A stretch of 64,000 bases of DNA from Marinobacter halotolerans (GTDB taxonomy: Bacteria > Pseudomonadota > Gammaproteobacteria > Pseudomonadales > Oleiphilaceae): positions 2,170,001-2,234,000 of the forward strand of contig NZ_VMHP01000001.1 of the NCBI RefSeq assembly GCF_008795985.1. Direction: 5' to 3'. The number at the start of each line of letters is the position of its first letter. Within the stretch, counting starts at the first letter, position 1. Below, piece by piece: positions 57,076 through 64,000 of the stretch. The position numbers and the translations under genes are program-made. Below the pieces are notes generated by a model. The model had not been told where the DNA came from. It worked only from the letters and a program-made list of their open reading frames with translations, and made no database searches.

Positions 57076-58113
57076 GTGATCAAGGTAGGTATTGTAGGAG
57101 GCACCGGATATACCGGTGTGGAGCTTCTCAGAATTCTGGCGGTACATCCGGATGTCGAGGTGAGCTGCATCACATCACGTTCCGAGGTCGGGCTTCCCGT
57201 GGCCGAGATGTACCCCAATCTTCGCGGTCACTATGACCTGGCGTTTTCCGAACCTGATGTGGCCACCCTGGCCAATTGCGATCTGGTGTTCTTTGCAACG
57301 CCCCATGGCGTTGCCATGCGGATGATGCCTGAGCTTATGGCGGCGGGTGCAAGGGTTGTAGACCTGTCAGCAGATTTCCGGATAAAGGATCTGGACGTCT
57401 GGGCCAAATGGTACGGCATTGCCCACGAGAGCCCTGAATGGGCCCATAAGGCGGTCTATGGTCTGCCGGAAGTGGCCCGCGCCGATATTCATGGCGCACA
57501 ACTGGTGGCGAATCCGGGCTGCTACCCGACGGCGGTCCAGCTTGGTTTCCTGCCCCTGCTAGAAGCCGATCTGGTTGATCCGTCGCGGCTCATCGCCGAT
57601 GCAAAATCCGGCGCCAGCGGTGCCGGGCGGCAGGGCAAGATCGGCATGTTGCACGGTGAAGTGGGTGAAAGCTTCAAGGCCTATGGCGCCTCCGGCCACC
57701 GCCACCTGCCAGAGATACGCCAGGGGCTGGAACTTGCCAGCGGAGTGGGCGTTGGGGTGACCTTTGTGCCGCATCTGGTCCCCATGGTCAGGGGCATTGA
57801 AGCCACGCTATATGCCGAACTCAGAAATCCGGCGGATTTTGACCGGCTGCAGGTCGTTTTTGAGGATCGCTTCCGTTCCGAGCCGTTTGTGGATGTGATG
57901 CCGTTTGGCAGTCATCCGGAAACCCGCAGTGTCCGTGGTGCCAATAATTGCCGTATGGCGCTGCATCGGCAGGAAGACAGTAACATCGTTATTGTGTCCT
58001 CGGTGATCGACAACCTTGTCAAAGGTGCAGCCGGGCAGGCAGTGCAGAATATGAACATCATGTTTGATTTTCCGGAAACCCGTGGGCTCGAAGCCCCGGC
58101 GTTGCTGCCCTAA
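57076..58113 (+). CDS. argC: N-acetyl-gamma-glutamyl-phosphate reductase
   Basis: 345 residues. [18 protein letters not shown] binds NADPH; the catalytic Cys lies in [19 protein letters not shown] and the His in [11 protein letters not shown]. It performs the third step of arginine synthesis. The GTG at 57076 with GGGAG 6 nt upstream is preferred to an in-frame TTG two codons earlier. A 9-base gap separates it from the DUF6776 gene. Confidence 0.96.
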   Translation: MIKVGIVGGTGYTGVELLRILAVHPDVEVSCITSRSEVGLPVAEMYPNLRGHYDLAFSEPDVATLANCDLVFFATPHGVAMRMMPELMAAGARVVDLSADFRIKDLDVWAKWYGIAHESPEWAHKAVYGLPEVARADIHGAQLVANPGCYPTAVQLGFLPLLEADLVDPSRLIADAKSGASGAGRQGKIGMLHGEVGESFKAYGASGHRHLPEIRQGLELASGVGVGVTFVPHLVPMVRGIEATLYAELRNPADFDRLQVVFEDRFRSEPFVDVMPFGSHPETRSVRGANNCRMALHRQEDSNIVIVSSVIDNLVKGAAGQAVQNMNIMFDFPETRGLEAPALLP

Positions 58114-58122
58114 GGTGTTCGG

Positions 58123-58863
58123 GTGACAGATCAGAAAAAACCATCGGAAGAATACATTGTTATCCGGCACCGGCCCGGATATCGAGTTCGCAGGACTCTT
58201 ATTCTGCTGACGTTTTCGGTGGTTGCTGCGGTTGTTGGATATGCCGCTGGCATGGCTCAGAGCGGGTTTCGCTTTTCCTCCGCTGAAGATTCCCGGCAGC
58301 GACTGTCGGAACAGGTCGAGGAGCTGCGCAGCGCAAACCGCGAGATGAGCCAGCAGCTTGTGAATCTGGAGCGCGGTCGGGCGGTGGACGAGCAGGCCCT
58401 GAATCAGGCCAGGCGAACCATCGTTGAACTCGAGACCCGGGTAGCCACGATGCAGTCCGAGCTGGTTTTCTACAAGAACATCATGGCCCCGTCAGAAAGC
58501 ACCCGCGGGCTGCAGATTGATCGGGTCAGAGTTCGTGCTGCCGGCGCCGGTGACGTATTCGAGTTTATGGTGGTGCTGGTGCAGCGGGGCGACAACAAGA
58601 GTTACCTTTCCGGCTCGGTGGAAGTAAGTCTGGTGGGTCGGCGTAATGAGCAGAGGGAAACCATTGCGCTGAAAGAACTGTCAGGTGATATTGAAAATAC
58701 CGACATCAAGCTCCGCTTCAAGTATTTTCAGGAGGTTGAGGGCACGCTGACACTGCCCGAGGATTTCGAACCTCTGGAACTGCGTGTCGTGGCCAGGCGG
58801 GATGGATCGAATTCGGCGCAGGTTGAACGGACGTTCGACTGGGATGAATTAACGGAGAACTAA
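58123..58863 (+). CDS. DUF6776-type membrane-anchored coiled-coil protein
   Basis: 246 residues. One TM (about 25-45), then a coiled coil (about 55-115, EQVEELRSANREMSQQLVNLERG...) and a beta-rich domain (RVRVRAAGAGDVFEFMVVLVQRGDNKSYLSGSVEVSLVG). It is conserved upstream of a bactofilin gene in pseudomonads and probably acts in the envelope with it. GTG start with AAGGTG upstream. Function unknown. Confidence 0.85.
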   Translation: MTDQKKPSEEYIVIRHRPGYRVRRTLILLTFSVVAAVVGYAAGMAQSGFRFSSAEDSRQRLSEQVEELRSANREMSQQLVNLERGRAVDEQALNQARRTIVELETRVATMQSELVFYKNIMAPSESTRGLQIDRVRVRAAGAGDVFEFMVVLVQRGDNKSYLSGSVEVSLVGRRNEQRETIALKELSGDIENTDIKLRFKYFQEVEGTLTLPEDFEPLELRVVARRDGSNSAQVERTFDWDELTEN

Positions 58864-58864
58864 T

Positions 58865-59356
58865 ATGCTGGGTAAGAAAAAGCAGAAACAGAAACCACGG
58901 CGCCCGACCGGACACTTCGATACGCTGATTTCCTCCAAGGCGACAGTCCAGGGCGATGTGCATTTCTCTGGCGGCCTGCATGTGGATGGCAAGATTTGCG
59001 GTACGCTGATCGCCGACGAGGGCAGTGACGCGGTGCTGAGAATCTCCGAGGTGGGCACGGTTGAAGGTGATATCCGGGCACCCCATGTTATTGTTAACGG
59101 CACGGTGCACGGTGACGTGTATGCCTCTGCCCATCTTGAGCTGGCAGAGAATGCCGCAATCCATGGCAACGTCTATTACAATCTGATTGAGATGGCGATG
59201 GGAGCGTCGGTCAACGGTAACCTGGTTCATCAAAGTGAACCGGCGGGCCTTCTGACCCGAACGCCCCGCAGCGGAGACGGCTCCTATGAGGACAGCGAAG
59301 AGTCCGCTGAGGTGAAAGTTGGCGAAGAGTCAGATGCAGACGCGACCAGGGAATAG
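58865..59356 (+). CDS. Bactofilin (polymer-forming cytoskeletal protein)
   Basis: 163 residues. The central right-handed beta-helix repeats are clear (STKATVQGDVHFSGGLHVDGKICGTLIADEG-like pattern: TVEGDIRAPHVIVNGTVHGDVYA, LAENAAIHGNVYYNLIEM). N- and C-termini are polar and disordered. Bactofilins polymerise without nucleotide and place cell-wall enzymes. It starts just after the DUF6776 stop; an M23 endopeptidase gene, a common bactofilin partner, lies 1.6 kb away. Confidence 0.93.
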   Translation: MLGKKKQKQKPRRPTGHFDTLISSKATVQGDVHFSGGLHVDGKICGTLIADEGSDAVLRISEVGTVEGDIRAPHVIVNGTVHGDVYASAHLELAENAAIHGNVYYNLIEMAMGASVNGNLVHQSEPAGLLTRTPRSGDGSYEDSEESAEVKVGEESDADATRE

Positions 59357-59420
59357 TTGATTGTTTTAGTCAGGAATATGATAATCAAGGTACACGAAAC
59401 GGCAGTACCCGGAGGCATTC

Positions 59421-59774
59421 TTGAGTGTAGTCCAGCAACAGGCAATTTCCCCGCTATTCCTCAGCGACAGCGCGGTATCCAAAGTTCGCGAACTGGTTGA
59501 GGAAGAAGGCAATGAAGACCTGAAGCTCCGCGTGTTTGTGACGGGCGGCGGCTGTTCCGGGTTTCAGTACGGTTTTTCCTTTGATGAAGCCCAGGACGAC
59601 GAAGACGCGGTCATCGAAAAAGACGGCATAAGTCTGCTGGTGGATCCGATGAGCTATCAGTACCTGGTGGGCGCCACTGTTGACTATCAGGAAGGACTGC
59701 AGGGGTCTCAGTTTGTGGTACAGAATCCGAATGCCAGTTCAACCTGCGGGTGCGGTAGCTCCTTCACTATCTGA
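59421..59774 (+). CDS. erpA: Iron-sulfur cluster insertion protein ErpA
   Basis: 117 residues, A-type carrier. The three cluster ligands Cys45 (GGGCSGFQY), Cys109 and Cys111 (TCGCGSSF) are present. It delivers Fe-S clusters to apo-enzymes. It uses a TTG start at 59421, with GGAGG 5 nt upstream. Confidence 0.96.
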   Translation: MSVVQQQAISPLFLSDSAVSKVRELVEEEGNEDLKLRVFVTGGGCSGFQYGFSFDEAQDDEDAVIEKDGISLLVDPMSYQYLVGATVDYQEGLQGSQFVVQNPNASSTCGCGSSFTI

Positions 59775-59810
59775 CTCGGTCTGCTTTCCCGCTTCTAGGT
59801 TTCTAGTCTG

Positions 59811-60911
59811 TCAGGCGTAGTAAACCGCCCCCAGAATCCTTTCTCCCTTTGCACCGGTGACTTCAGGAAGATTTCCCGGAAGCCCTGCCAGTGTCTGTCG
59901 CGCCAACCATGCGAATGCGGATGCCTCTACCCACTGCGGGTCCAGGCCTATATTGGCCGTGGTAGTCACGGTGCAGGGGCTGCAGGTTCTTTGCAGCTCT
60001 CTCAGTAATATCGGGTTTTTCGCACCTCCGCCGCAGGCAAACAGTGTCATTCCCGGATGTTGTGGTAGCTGCTGGGCGACGGTGATGGCTGTTAGTTCAA
60101 GCAGTGTGCGTTGAACATCCACGCCGGAAACCTGCGTGTGTCGGGTGAGCGTCGTCTTCACCCAGTCCAGATTGAACTTTTCTGTACCGGTGCTTTTCGG
60201 GGGCTGGCGTTGGAAATAGGCGTCGGAGAGCAGGTCGCTCAACAGGGCCTGGTTTACCTGGCCCTGATCTGCCCAGGCGCCATCCCGGTCAAAGCTCTGA
60301 CCGGTCTGGTCCTTGCACCAGGCGTCCATCAGGGCGTTCGCCGGCCCCGTATCAAAACCGGTCACCGGCTTTTTGGGGTCCGCCGGCAGGTGGGTGAGGT
60401 TGGCGATTCCGCCCAGATTCAGGATGCAGCGATCTTCATGGGCGTCGCTGAAAAAGGCTTTGTGGAAGGCGGGAACAAGGGGGGCTGCCTGGCCTCCGGC
60501 AGCAAGATCCCGTCTGCGGAAATCCGCAACCGTGGTGATGCCCGTGCGCTCCGCAATCAGTGTGGGGTCGCCGATCTGCAGTGTGAATGGCGTGCTTCCG
60601 TCCGGCTGGTGCCGGATGGTCTGGCCGTGGCTGCCAATGCCGCTTATCTGGCCAGGCTCGAGATCGGACTCATCCATCAGCCTCGCCGCAGACTCGGCAA
60701 AGAGCGCACCTACCAGATGATCAAGTTCTCCCAGCTCATCGGGCGAACCGCGATTCTGGCTAAGATTGCCCAGCCGCTGACGGATAACGTCGGGGTAAGG
60801 TGTGGTGCAGGTACCGTGGATCTGGATCTGGCGGTCAGCCGGGAATGACACAAGGATGGCATCGATGCCATCCATGCTGGTGCCAGACATCATGCCAATC
60901 CAGGCGTCCAT
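59811..60911 (-). CDS. anmK: Anhydro-N-acetylmuramic acid kinase
   Basis: 366 residues. GMMSGTSMDGIDAILV at the start and IGSHGQTIRHQP, LNLGGIANLTHLP, GFDTGPANALMDAWC and FACGGGAKNPILL are diagnostic. It phosphorylates and opens 1,6-anhydro-MurNAc in cell-wall recycling. It begins 3 bases after the M23 peptidase stop, linking cleavage and recycling of murein in one operon. Confidence 0.96.
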   Translation of the reverse strand: MDAWIGMMSGTSMDGIDAILVSFPADRQIQIHGTCTTPYPDVIRQRLGNLSQNRGSPDELGELDHLVGALFAESAARLMDESDLEPGQISGIGSHGQTIRHQPDGSTPFTLQIGDPTLIAERTGITTVADFRRRDLAAGGQAAPLVPAFHKAFFSDAHEDRCILNLGGIANLTHLPADPKKPVTGFDTGPANALMDAWCKDQTGQSFDRDGAWADQGQVNQALLSDLLSDAYFQRQPPKSTGTEKFNLDWVKTTLTRHTQVSGVDVQRTLLELTAITVAQQLPQHPGMTLFACGGGAKNPILLRELQRTCSPCTVTTTANIGLDPQWVEASAFAWLARQTLAGLPGNLPEVTGAKGERILGAVYYA

Positions 60912-60914
60912 AGC

Positions 60915-62381
60915 TTATTCGTCCGACGCAAGGGCCAGTTGTTGTGGCTGACTGTCGCCGCGGAAGAGTTCAAGTTTGGCGACTTCCTGTTCGGCAAACT
61001 GTTTGAATCTGGCCATTTCAGAGCTCGGAATCGGCTTGGCGTCGGGCAGCTTCACGGTCCGGGAGTTTCTGGGAGATCCGTTTACACGGAACTCGTAGTG
61101 CAGGTGCGGGCCGGTCACCATGCCGGAAGAACCTACGTGACCCACTGTCTGGCCTTGCTTCACGTTGGTGCCTGTGCGAATGCCGCGACCGAGACGGCTC
61201 ATGTGGGCGTAGAGCGTGGTAATGTTCTGGCCATGCTGAAGCACCACGGTGCGACCGTAGCCGCCTTTCCAGCCGGCGAACTTCACACGGCCATCGCCGG
61301 CAGCCTTGATCGGTGTTCCCGGTGCGGCAGCATAATCGGTGCCTTCATGAGGGCGCACGACGTCCAGCACCGGATGTCTGCGCTGAAGGTTAAAGGAGGA
61401 TGAGATGCGGGCGTCAATTGGTGTTCTCAAAAACGCTTTCCGCATACTACTGCCACTCGGAGAATAGTAGTCGGTATCGCCCTTGCTGTTGGTGTAACGC
61501 AAAGCGATGACTTCCTCTCCCCGGTTCACGAAACGCGCTGAAAGAATCTGCCCGGTGTCGAATTTTTCACCGTCGAGATACAGCTCTTCGTAGACCACTT
61601 CAAACGTGTCGCCTTTGCGAACGTCGTAGACAAAATCAATGTTCCAGCCAAAAATGCCGGCCATTTCCATGGCGACCCGGTCGGACAGGCCGGCATCCCG
61701 GGCGGCCTGGTAGAGAGAGCCGTCAATTTCGCCTGCGGCAAACGCCGGTCGGGCTTCCGGCTCCCGCATAACGGTCTGGCCGTGGAATTCGCCGTCTTTC
61801 TTGCGGATCTTTAGGCTTTCAAGCAGATTGCGCTGTAGTTCGATGGCCTGGAGTTCGCCGGATTCATTGGTCGCAAACCGGATGGTCTCACCGGCATACA
61901 GGCGCTGGAGTTTGTCTGCTTTGCCTTCGCCGTGAATGACCGAGAGCATCAGGCCATCATTGAACCCGGCTTTGCGGAACAGGGAAGAGAGTGTGTCACC
62001 TGAACGGATCTTGAAGGTTTCCCAATCCAGTGTCGAAGTCTGCTTTGTCTTTTGCTGAGCCACCTGAGGTGCTGGTGCGGACTGCGGGTCCGCGCCGGAA
62101 TCTGGCGCGTCTGCTGACGGTGAGGCGTCGAGCGATGCCAGCATCGTGGTGTTGGCTGCTGCTTCACTAACATTTTCGGTCTGATCGGGTGTGTTGTTGC
62201 CAGCGGCGGGCTCGCTCGGGCCGGGCTTCTGGCTGGTGGCCTTGGTTACCGAGCCTTCATTCAGGTCGAGTGAATAGGCCACCCGGTTGGCTTCCACGGG
62301 GGAGCTGGGGCTCATCAGCACGGCAGCCGTCACAATGACGCTTATACTGGCGGCAATAGTAATGTGTGTCTTCGGAAACAT
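60915..62381 (-). CDS. M23 peptidoglycan endopeptidase, MepM-like with OapA/LysM-like N-terminal domain
   Basis: About 488 residues. One N-terminal TM, a long Pro/Ala-rich linker, an OapA/LysM-like region (KIRSGDTLSSLFRKAGFNDGLMLSVI), a second domain and the catalytic M23 domain with His-x-Gly-x-Asp in PHEGTDYAAAPGTPI and His-x-His in TGPHLHYEFRVNG. It cuts D,D-crosslinks during wall growth. The ATG at 62381 is used; a GTG three codons upstream is possible, as neither has a strong SD. Confidence 0.93.
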   Translation of the reverse strand: MFPKTHITIAASISVIVTAAVLMSPSSPVEANRVAYSLDLNEGSVTKATSQKPGPSEPAAGNNTPDQTENVSEAAANTTMLASLDASPSADAPDSGADPQSAPAPQVAQQKTKQTSTLDWETFKIRSGDTLSSLFRKAGFNDGLMLSVIHGEGKADKLQRLYAGETIRFATNESGELQAIELQRNLLESLKIRKKDGEFHGQTVMREPEARPAFAAGEIDGSLYQAARDAGLSDRVAMEMAGIFGWNIDFVYDVRKGDTFEVVYEELYLDGEKFDTGQILSARFVNRGEEVIALRYTNSKGDTDYYSPSGSSMRKAFLRTPIDARISSSFNLQRRHPVLDVVRPHEGTDYAAAPGTPIKAAGDGRVKFAGWKGGYGRTVVLQHGQNITTLYAHMSRLGRGIRTGTNVKQGQTVGHVGSSGMVTGPHLHYEFRVNGSPRNSRTVKLPDAKPIPSSEMARFKQFAEQEVAKLELFRGDSQPQQLALASDE

Positions 62382-62703
62382 TTTAAGCACGTGTCACACC
62401 CGTTTTAATCGACATTCCGCTAGGTTGTATCGCCTAATTAAAGCTTTTGTTCAAGTATAGACCAACAGATTACCGCATAAAATGCGCTCGGGACAGCAGG
62501 AAACATTACCGTTGTACGAATCCCGGCCAGATTTTTACTGGCGGCGCTGATATAATCCGTGACCATTTTATACGCGGCCAATCATGGCTTTGTCTTAAAA
62601 CTAACCGGTTAAATGGTAGCAGGGGCGTTGGTAACTCACAGATCTGTTTTGTAGATGTCTGTAACCGCTCCGTGACTTCCCGCCGGAACAGAAGGTGTTG
62701 TAG
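62382..62703. other. 322-bp divergent promoter region between the M23 peptidase and tyrS
   Basis: No gene is recognised. An extended -10 (TGA-TATAAT, 62548-62556) points towards tyrS, about 150 bp upstream of its ATG. On the minus strand, TTGAAC with a GATACA-like -10 about 17 bp further on (62417-62453 region) could drive the peptidase gene. An 89-codon plus-strand frame (62447-62716) is not supported: no SD and no domain. Confidence 0.45.
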
Positions 62704-63906
62704 ATGGCTTCGATAGAAGAAGCACTGGCTGTTATTCAGCGCGGTGTTGACGAGTTGATTCCTGAAAGCGAGCTTACGGAGAAACTGAAGGAAGGGCGTC
62801 CGTTAAGGATAAAGGCTGGTTTTGATCCTACCGCCCCCGACCTCCATATCGGTCACACCGTCCTGATTAACAAGCTTCGCCAGTTTCAGGATCTCGGTCA
62901 CGAGGTCATTTTCCTGATTGGCGATTTTACCGGCATGATAGGCGACCCGACCGGCAAGAGCGCCACTCGTCCCCCTCTGACGGAAGAGCAGGTAGCCCAG
63001 AACGCCCTTAGCTATAAAGAGCAGGTATTCAAGATTTTGGATCGCGAGAAAACGCGGGTCGTGTTCAATTCCGATTGGATGAGGCAGCTGTCCGCCGCCG
63101 ATATGATTCGTCTGGCCGGCCAGTATTCCGTTGCCCGCATGCTGGAGCGCGATGATTTCCACAAGCGCTACGAAGCTGAGCAGTCTATCGCCATTCACGA
63201 GTTTCTCTACCCGCTGGTTCAGGGCTACGACTCTGTGGCTCTGGAGGCCGATGTGGAGCTTGGCGGTACCGACCAGAAGTTCAATCTTTTAATGGGTCGT
63301 CATTTGCAGAGACATTATGGGCAGTCCCCGCAAGTTGTTCTCACTATGCCGATTCTGGAAGGGCTGGACGGCGTGCAGAAAATGTCCAAGTCCCTGGGTA
63401 ACTACGTTGGAGTGAATGACGCCCCCGGCGAGATGTACACCAAGTTACTGTCGATGCCGGATGCACTGCTATGGCGTTACTTCGAGTTGTTGAGCTTTCG
63501 ACCCCTGGCTGAAATTGCCGAGTACCGCGCGGCAGTGGAAGACGGGGCCAACCCCCAGGAGTATAAGAAGGTGTTTGCGGAAGAGATTATTACGCGCTTC
63601 CACGATGCCGAAGCCGCGGCTAATGCGCACAAGTCGGCAGGTAACCGCGTGGGGCTGGGCGAGATTCCGGAAAATGTGCCGGTGGTGGAGATTTCCCTGG
63701 CGGGACGTGATGCCGTGCATATTGTGGGTCTACTAAAAGAAGCTGGTCTGGCGCAGAACGGCAAGGCGGCCAAAGACGTCTTTGGTCGCGGAGCGGTCTA
63801 CATGAACGGCGAACAAATGACCGAAGAGCGAATGTTTGCTGTCGGTGAAGATGTCGTCCTTCAGGCGGGAAAGAAGAAAATTGCCCGGGTTCTGATCACT
63901 GAGTGA
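62704..63906 (+). CDS. tyrS: Tyrosyl-tRNA synthetase
   Basis: 400 residues, class [14 protein letters not shown] (HIGH), the tyrosine-binding [17 protein letters not shown] and QKMSKSLGN (KMSKS) are all present, with the S4-like RNA-binding domain at the C-terminus ([17 protein letters not shown]). It corresponds to the TyrS/TyrZ form found upstream of an rRNA operon in Pseudomonas. Confidence 0.97.
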   Translation: MASIEEALAVIQRGVDELIPESELTEKLKEGRPLRIKAGFDPTAPDLHIGHTVLINKLRQFQDLGHEVIFLIGDFTGMIGDPTGKSATRPPLTEEQVAQNALSYKEQVFKILDREKTRVVFNSDWMRQLSAADMIRLAGQYSVARMLERDDFHKRYEAEQSIAIHEFLYPLVQGYDSVALEADVELGGTDQKFNLLMGRHLQRHYGQSPQVVLTMPILEGLDGVQKMSKSLGNYVGVNDAPGEMYTKLLSMPDALLWRYFELLSFRPLAEIAEYRAAVEDGANPQEYKKVFAEEIITRFHDAEAAANAHKSAGNRVGLGEIPENVPVVEISLAGRDAVHIVGLLKEAGLAQNGKAAKDVFGRGAVYMNGEQMTEERMFAVGEDVVLQAGKKKIARVLITE

Positions 63907-63945
63907 TCGATCTGCCTCTTATTTAAGAAATTTTCCGATGGCCCG

Positions 63946-63973
63946 TTGACACCTAGCCGCTGGGCTGTAGAAT
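63946..63973 (+). promoter_or_regulatory. Strong sigma-70 promoter at the window edge, probably of an rRNA operon
   Basis: TTGACA (63946-63951), a 16-bp spacer and TAGAAT (63968-63973), preceded by an AT-rich stretch like an UP element (TTATTTAAGAAATTTT). It points out of the window. The tyrS-16S order of Pseudomonas supports an rrn operon downstream; the rRNA itself is not in the window. Confidence 0.7.
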
Positions 63974-64000
63974 ACGCATCTCTTTCGAGGGGCACGCCGG

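Overview
The window reads as a chromosomal segment of a marine gammaproteobacterium close to Marinobacter. The gene orders rpsU-dnaG-rpoD, pgi-panC-panB-folK-pcnB-(crcZ)-cbrB-cbrA-gluQ-dksA, thiD-thiE-hemL and argC-DUF6776-bactofilin-erpA-anmK-M23 peptidase-tyrS-rrn are, from memory, those of Pseudomonas and its relatives. A NhaD-type Na+/H+ antiporter, a FadL-like protein paired with a large Ig-like lipoprotein, a secreted lipase and a bactofilin fit a salt-adapted, lipid-using marine bacterium. The genus is an inference.

Layout. 1-7.4 kb: a truncated DUF2489 gene, an unaccompanied molybdopterin oxidoreductase, and a two-gene operon (FadL-like porin, then a large Ig-like lipoprotein). 7.4-22 kb is accessory: small or stand-alone genes (TIGR02647, solute-binding protein, SRAP, GFA), then a tightly overlapping four-gene operon (thermostable-hemolysin family protein; adenylate-forming enzyme fused to a haem-oxygenase-like domain; SDR; TPR protein). 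This operon is divergent from a QseB/PmrA-type two-component system, and the shared promoter region carries two CTTAA(C/G)-N5-CTTAA(C/G) boxes. Next come a CDF metal exporter behind a MerR-family-type promoter, an EF-hand protein, NhaD, a CBS protein and a YrhK-like protein. At 22 kb there is a tRNA-Ile2(CAU).

22-29 kb: the macromolecular-synthesis operon rpsU-dnaG-rpoD with an attenuator-like terminator after rpsU, then tsaD, plsY, folB and a first folK. 29-43.5 kb: pgi, panC, panB, a second folK, pcnB, a small-RNA gene that looks like CrcZ, cbrB, cbrA, a small cbrX-like gene, gluQ and dksA, followed by sfsA and an APH/ATPase fusion. The CbrAB-CrcZ circuit is visible as a unit: CbrB, a TGTTAC-N15-GTAACA site, a sigma-54 -24/-12 promoter, an RNA of about 385 nt rich in AAC/AAA Hfq-Crc-type motifs, and an intrinsic terminator, in the same interval where Pseudomonas has crcZ.

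43.5-51 kb: mrcB with a TPR lipoprotein; a DUF4382 lipoprotein divergent from an ECF sigma/anti-sigma operon that leads to a TPR-plus-beta-barrel outer-membrane protein; then a family I secreted lipase without an adjacent foldase gene. 51-57 kb: a likely operon clcA-hemJ-thiD-thiE-hemL. 57-64 kb: argC, DUF6776, bactofilin, erpA, anmK, M23 peptidase and tyrS. A strong promoter at the right edge probably drives an rRNA operon. No IS element, phage, integrase or CRISPR array was seen. The two most notable systems are the hemolysin/ligase-oxidase operon with its PmrA-like control region, and the CrcZ-type RNA locus.
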